Shown here: positions 5,471 through 9,891 of the stretch, piece by piece
Layout: each line of letters opens with the position of its first letter
Position numbering within the stretch: position 1 is the stretch's first letter
Position numbers and translations under genes: made by a program
Assembly (NCBI GenBank): GCA_937927905.1
Contig: CALFWP010000156.1
Span: forward strand, 1-9,891
Direction: 5' to 3'
DNA length: 9,891 nucleotides
Source: an uncultured Neomegalonema sp.
Lineage (GTDB): Bacteria > Pseudomonadota > Alphaproteobacteria > Rhodobacterales > Rhodobacteraceae
Notes under the pieces: model-generated
Databases searched by the model: none
The model's input: the letters and a program-made list of their open reading frames with translations, nothing else
What the model was told of the DNA's origin: nothing

Positions 5471-8400
5471 TTATTTATCGATGCCGGCTTCGCTGATTAC
5501 TTCTGACCCGGGCGCAATCGTGTCTCCGCTCACAATCCGCCTCAGGATGCCTGGTGTAAGCGCCGATAACGGATTTACTTTGACCGCCGGTTGCTCGGTG
5601 GTTCCATTCACGGAAAAGGTCACGCCGAAAACCCCCTGGCCTTCACCGCCGGTCAATAAGGAGCCAAGTACAGGGATGTTGCCCAAAGCGCCATTAATGG
5701 CGTAGGCGGGCGATACAGACCCGTTCAGATCGAGATCACGGGTGGCAAGTTTATAGGAGCCATTAAGCGTCAGTCCGAGTTGCGGGCCGTAGGCAACGCC
5801 CTCATTAATCCGCCATTGTGAAGCAGTTCCGCGAAAAGGAAGCTCAATCTTCGAGAACTTGATACCCCCTGCGGCGAGATCGGAAAAAAAGCCGCCGACC
5901 GCGCGTCCGGAAAGAATTTTCTGCAATGCGGGTCCGTCATGGACGATCATGTCAGTCACATAAATACGGCCTGTGGTCTGAACAGGGCTCACACTATCCC
6001 GGCGAAACACATCCAGCACCAGCTTGCCGTCATAAGCGCCGGTAAAAAGATCCGTCGCCCTTATAAATGCACCGGCATCGGGCGCGGACAAACGCACTGC
6101 CATTCCGGCAAGGCGCTGCTCCGCCTTTAATTCTGCCGGTGCAGAACCATTCAGATTACCGGACAAGTCAGCCGCGTGTAAGTCGGTGCGGTTCAGTTTC
6201 AAAGATCCGTTCAAGTTGAATACACTAAGGTCATCACGCAACATGATGCGCCCGATTTTCAACGAAACTGTATCCACATGAGCGGGTGTCTGTATGGGCC
6301 GTTTTTGTCCCGCACGCTGGGGAAGTTCCGTTTCTTCATCGTAAAGACTGTCAAAGGCTTTACGTAGGTCGAGATGCGTACCATCCAATGTTACCGCGAA
6401 CCGGCCGTTGGCGTTTCTCTTGTATACAAGTGCCGTATTCACTGCTGAGCCGAGTTGTATGCGGTCAAAATAAGCTTGCGCGACCTCACCTGAACCGGAA
6501 AAGTTCATACGGCCTTCAGCAAACATATCCGGACCGCGCAAAGTCAGCGCGTTTATCCTGCCCGTTCCGTCAGGTTCAAGTGCACCTGAAAGACGCAGGG
6601 ATGCCGGAACTCCCTGTGCCTTGCGCCATCCCAGCGGATCGGCATTCATCAAAAGATCCGTCAGATCGGCTTCTGCACTGATCCGCGCTGTGTCATCTCT
6701 GTAAATCTCCACCCTTGCTTTTACATCCGCATGACCGGAGATGTATGGATTGGTATCCAGACCGTGGCGCGCAAGGTCTTCGGATGTGAGCGTGGTTTCA
6801 ACCGTAACAGTGCTTTCGGCTTCACCCGGCTTCGGCCGTGCAAACCCTTGCGCATATCCCAAACGTGCAGACAGGCCGCCGATATTTGCGTCACTCTGTA
6901 ACACCAGGCCATCGGATGTGGCTTTGACCTCAAGCAAACCGCCACTGATCGTCAGACCTGTCTGCGGCTCCGCCAGAGCGTATTGCTGTATTTTGCCCTG
7001 CGCATTAAACTGAACATCTTCAATAAGCAGATCATTCGCCAATGGTAATGTGAGCATTGCGCTTATATCAGCCGTGCCGTCAGTCCGGTTGATATCAAGC
7101 ATTGTTGACGCAAAGGCATTTATTGGCTTGCCGTCCAGCAATCTCAGAATGGATTGAACATGTCCGCGCGCATTAAGTTGGACCTCGCCATCAGGGATAT
7201 CGGGCTCAAAATCGGAAATGGAAAAGCGTGAACCACCGATGGCCAAATGACCTGCTCCGGGGACATGCACCTGTGCATCCGAAACCATCACATCCAGGCG
7301 GTCAAGCGTAACACGCCCTGCCCCGCGGCCACGAACAATCGGAGGCATATGGGGAACATATGTGACATGACCATCGCGGAATGCGAACCGCAGATCCAAC
7401 GCATCCCTTTCAGGGCGGGCCTCGTCGAATTGTGCATGGATCGAAAGGCTATCGACTTTGCCTGCCTTAACATTCGCGGAAAACCAGCGCAGACCACCGG
7501 GCGCTGCATCAGGCGGCCAGTATTGCGGAATTTTGGTAATATCAAGCGGATCAAAGGACACCGCAATTTTTCCTGCAACCGTGCGGTCGCTACGCAAAGC
7601 GAGTTTGCCCTGCAACTGTGCGGTAATACCGTCAATAACCGCTTCCGCATTCTGCAAAGATAAACGCGTGACGCTCTCCGTATGCCGCGCGACTATATTT
7701 GCCTGCGCACTGTTAATCTGTAGTGGTGCAGGATAAATTAGGGGCAGTGAAATCGCCGCATCCCTTATACTGATCGTGCCGCCTTCGAGCAATCCGGAGG
7801 ATACATCGGCCCGGCCACTGATCCTGACCTCTTTGAACACGGACGGCTGTTCCGATGCCTCACGAACCTGTGTATCGTTCAGGACCATATCCGGCAGGAA
7901 AATAACTCCCTTGGCAAAGTCGGCTGTTGCCTGTCCTGATATACGAGCGCTTTGTACGCTCAGAGCATCACTAACACTTTCAAGAGCTGTCGCCTCAAAA
8001 CTGTTTATCCGGAGTGTGTTTAAAGCCGTATCCGCAGTGAGTGCAGCTTTAAGACCGGCAGTCCGATGACGATTTCCCGAGTGATCCGAAAGCGTAATGG
8101 CCTGCGCCTCCAAATCTTCCGATTTAATCGTACGGGTCTTTGTATCGACCTCCACCCCCCCTTTGAGCGTATCAATGCCCAAGGTCATACCATCTGCTAA
8201 GCCTGTGAGCGCCAGTCCTTCGGTGCGGATCCGCTCGATGCGCGTTCTGTCAAACCCGCTGTCAGCATAGATTCTGAATGAACCGGAGTTGAGCGTGGCT
8301 TCCATGTCTCCATGACTTACCTTCGACCCGGCGAGTGTAACATCGGCAAAAAGCCCGCCGTTTTCATGACGCTTTAAAATTCCGTGTCCTTTGGTATGAA

Positions 8401-9424
8401 CGTCCGGTGTGACCAGCGCAAAATGATCCAGTGCGCATGCCTGCTTATGAAGGTCGCAATCGAAACCGGCTGAAAAAGCCTCCACCGGTTCCGGTCTGTC
8501 CGCGAATATAACCGTTCCGCTGCGTACATCGAATGATCCCGCAATACGTCCGACCGATCCGTTATCATCGGCGGAAATATCAATTGATCCGCTTAAGGGT
8601 GCATTTATTTCGGCCAACCCGGAAAAAAGAGGGTCAAGTTTTGCGATCTCGGACGGGAGAACATCCTGCAGTGTCAGGTGAGCTTTGATTTCACCGCTGT
8701 CAGTGTTGTGGGTTGCCGATACCTGCGCACCGCCGATACCGTTGTCGATTGCGACATTGAGCGTAACAATAACACCGCTTTCAACCGGTGCCAGCGTAAA
8801 ACGTGCATATTCAGTCTGCCAGACAGTCCCGCGTCCCTGATCCGAATACCGAATGTTTGCATCTTCAATCCGCAGACTAGGCAGATTTACAAGCCCGGCA
8901 AGATCCGGAAAAGACGCGTGTGATCCCTTATTTTGACCGTCATTACCCTGAAGAGACAGACCATCTAGCGAAAGAGTGAACGCCCCTTCACTGTCCCGGA
9001 TAATATCAAGAGATGCGCCATTTAGCGCGACTTCGCGCACCGTAAGTATTTTAACGGGGTCAAGTGACGGGGTGATGGCAAAATGCATTCCCATGGCCGG
9101 TACGTTCAAAACATCCCGGCCTGCTTTATCTGCGAAAACAACATTTTTCAGTTTCAGCCCGTTCAGCTTATCAGGTGAGCTGAAATCAAATTCAGCGCCG
9201 TCTACGCGGATTTTCCAATCAGGGGCAGTCTCGGCCAGAACGCGATCAATCAGAGTTTGCGGTACAGGAATATCAACTGGACCGGCAAGCAGGCGCAAAA
9301 TGCCTGCGGTGCCCAGCATCACCGTGACAGAGAAAAGACTGGCAATTCTCAGCAGGGTAACTCTGTATAACCTGATGAGGTCGTCCACCAGCCAACTCCA
9401 AATCCAACTCTGTTGATTTTCCAT
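5471..9424 (-). CDS. Giant AsmA/YhdP-like inner-membrane-anchored envelope protein
   Basis: This 1317-residue protein belongs to the AsmA-like superfamily, closest in style to YhdP (DUF3971 with an AsmA-like C-terminus). Relatives form long periplasmic bridges thought to carry phospholipids between the inner and outer membranes. A short cytoplasmic start rich in Trp (residues 1-21) precedes one membrane segment at about 23-47 (LLRIASLFSVTVMLGTAGIL). The remainder is a long periplasmic chain of repeated short beta segments (LxLxNA, GxLxLxGxxD patterns). The C-terminus carries the family hallmark NIPVLGSLLTGGEGQGVF at 1249-1266, then NPLSALTPG at 1284-1292. The length is close to that of E. coli YhdP. 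The ATG at 9424 is the first in frame, since a TAA lies four codons upstream, but it lacks a clear Shine-Dalgarno site. A GTG at codon 13 has GGAG 7 bases before it and is an alternative start. It is divergent from bcp and may be transcribed into the aminotransferase. Confidence 0.9.
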   Translation of the reverse strand: MENQQSWIWSWLVDDLIRLYRVTLLRIASLFSVTVMLGTAGILRLLAGPVDIPVPQTLIDRVLAETAPDWKIRVDGAEFDFSSPDKLNGLKLKNVVFADKAGRDVLNVPAMGMHFAITPSLDPVKILTVREVALNGASLDIIRDSEGAFTLSLDGLSLQGNDGQNKGSHASFPDLAGLVNLPSLRIEDANIRYSDQGRGTVWQTEYARFTLAPVESGVIVTLNVAIDNGIGGAQVSATHNTDSGEIKAHLTLQDVLPSEIAKLDPLFSGLAEINAPLSGSIDISADDNGSVGRIAGSFDVRSGTVIFADRPEPVEAFSAGFDCDLHKQACALDHFALVTPDVHTKGHGILKRHENGGLFADVTLAGSKVSHGDMEATLNSGSFRIYADSGFDRTRIERIRTEGLALTGLADGMTLGIDTLKGGVEVDTKTRTIKSEDLEAQAITLSDHSGNRHRTAGLKAALTADTALNTLRINSFEATALESVSDALSVQSARISGQATADFAKGVIFLPDMVLNDTQVREASEQPSVFKEVRISGRADVSSGLLEGGTISIRDAAISLPLIYPAPLQINSAQANIVARHTESVTRLSLQNAEAVIDGITAQLQGKLALRSDRTVAGKIAVSFDPLDITKIPQYWPPDAAPGGLRWFSANVKAGKVDSLSIHAQFDEARPERDALDLRFAFRDGHVTYVPHMPPIVRGRGAGRVTLDRLDVMVSDAQVHVPGAGHLAIGGSRFSISDFEPDIPDGEVQLNARGHVQSILRLLDGKPINAFASTMLDINRTDGTADISAMLTLPLANDLLIEDVQFNAQGKIQQYALAEPQTGLTISGGLLEVKATSDGLVLQSDANIGGLSARLGYAQGFARPKPGEAESTVTVETTLTSEDLARHGLDTNPYISGHADVKARVEIYRDDTARISAEADLTDLLMNADPLGWRKAQGVPASLRLSGALEPDGTGRINALTLRGPDMFAEGRMNFSGSGEVAQAYFDRIQLGSAVNTALVYKRNANGRFAVTLDGTHLDLRKAFDSLYDEETELPQRAGQKRPIQTPAHVDTVSLKIGRIMLRDDLSVFNLNGSLKLNRTDLHAADLSGNLNGSAPAELKAEQRLAGMAVRLSAPDAGAFIRATDLFTGAYDGKLVLDVFRRDSVSPVQTTGRIYVTDMIVHDGPALQKILSGRAVGGFFSDLAAGGIKFSKIELPFRGTASQWRINEGVAYGPQLGLTLNGSYKLATRDLDLNGSVSPAYAINGALGNIPVLGSLLTGGEGQGVFGVTFSVNGTTEQPAVKVNPLSALTPGILRRIVSGDTIAPGSEVISEAGIDK

Positions 9425-9499
9425 AATACGGGTTTAGTTCGTCCTAATATCATCGGAAGATTCGATAAATAACTCACAATAAAATCCGGAAGATAAGTT
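9425..9499. promoter_or_regulatory. Divergent intergenic region with a direct repeat, between the AsmA-like gene and bcp
   Basis: This 75-base gap must hold the start signals for both divergent genes. The octamer CGGAAGAT occurs at 9454-9461 and again at 9487-9494, 33 bases apart (about three helical turns); the second copy covers the bcp ribosome site GGAAG at 9488-9492. The gap is AT-rich but I see no convincing -35/-10 pair on either strand. The repeat is seen; a regulatory role is only a guess. Confidence 0.35.
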
Positions 9500-9891
9500 A
9501 TGGCTGAACCATCCCCTGTCCTCGCCGCCGGTGACATTGCCCCTCATTTCAGCGCGCAGCGCGATGGTGAAGACGTGGTTACTTTAGGAGATTATTGCGG
9601 AAAATATGTTGTGCTTTATTTTTATCCCAAAGATGACACTCCCGGTTGTACAAAGGAGGCGATCAGTTTCACAGAAATGGCGGATGATTTTAGTGCCATT
9701 AACGCTGTGATTTTAGGTGTCTCAGGCGACACGGTTACCAAGCACGATAAATTCAAGAAAAAACACAATCTATCAGTTGTGTTGGTGTCGGATGAAGCCG
9801 GCGATATCGTAAAAAACTATGGCGTTTGGGTCGAAAAAGCCATGTATGGAAAAAAGTATATGGGAATCGAGCGTTCAACTTTTCTGATCGG
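9500..9891 (+). CDS. bcp: Thioredoxin-dependent thiol peroxidase, Bcp/PrxQ family (3' end outside the window)
   Basis: This peroxiredoxin reduces hydrogen peroxide and organic peroxides in the cytoplasm. The first 130 residues are visible and the gene runs off the right edge; full-length relatives are about 155 residues. The thioredoxin-like fold shows VVLYFYPKDDTPGCTKEA at 37-54, with the peroxidatic Cys50 in the PGCT motif and Thr47 beside it. ILGVSGD at 71-77, VSDEAGDIVKNYGVW at 96-110, and GIERSTFLI at 122-130 (with Arg125) follow the family pattern. The position five residues after Cys50, where E. coli Bcp has its resolving cysteine, is Ile55. The only other cysteine seen is Cys33. The ATG at 9500 is supported by GGAAG at a spacing of 7. 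It is divergent from the AsmA-like gene. Confidence 0.95.
   Translation, partial: MAEPSPVLAAGDIAPHFSAQRDGEDVVTLGDYCGKYVVLYFYPKDDTPGCTKEAISFTEMADDFSAINAVILGVSGDTVTKHDKFKKKHNLSVVLVSDEAGDIVKNYGVWVEKAMYGKKYMGIERSTFLI

Noticed and set aside
7247..7663. A 138-codon plus-strand frame opposite the AsmA-like gene, with several other 60-130 codon frames in the same region.
   Set aside because: All sit within the continuous 1317-codon coding frame on the minus strand and have compositions typical of antisense shadows.

Overview
The window looks like ordinary chromosome from an alphaproteobacterium, with moderate GC in the genes and much lower GC in two intergenic gaps. The assignment rests on the divergent anmK/tyrS pair, the protein styles (TyrRS with HVGS and KMGKS motifs, a Bcp of the one-cysteine type, a YhdP/AsmA-like giant) and the gene company. 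It is an inference from familiarity, not from a search. I see no mobile element, CRISPR array, tRNA, rRNA or phage gene.

Layout from left to right. A small membrane-anchored protein of unknown function (+) converges on anmK (-), the anhydro-N-acetylmuramic acid kinase of cell-wall recycling. anmK is divergent from tyrS (+), tyrosyl-tRNA synthetase, across a 49-base gap with a 10-base palindrome. After tyrS comes a strong hairpin. The rest is a minus-strand block that in transcriptional order runs: a 1317-residue AsmA/YhdP-like envelope protein, a class V serine/alanine-glyoxylate-type aminotransferase, then two stand-alone CheY-like receivers. The last gene, bcp (+, peroxiredoxin), is divergent from the AsmA-like gene and is cut by the right window edge.

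How the genes relate. anmK, tyrS, the AsmA-like gene and bcp are housekeeping or envelope genes. The short gap between the AsmA-like gene and the aminotransferase allows co-transcription. The two receivers are paralogues of each other (about 43% identical over 107 aligned residues by hand count), have complete phosphorylation sites and no output domain, and have no histidine kinase in the window. They sit in the most AT-rich stretch here and each has its own upstream gap, so they may be separately expressed. They are the least ordinary part of the window. I did not find a convincing new multi-gene system.
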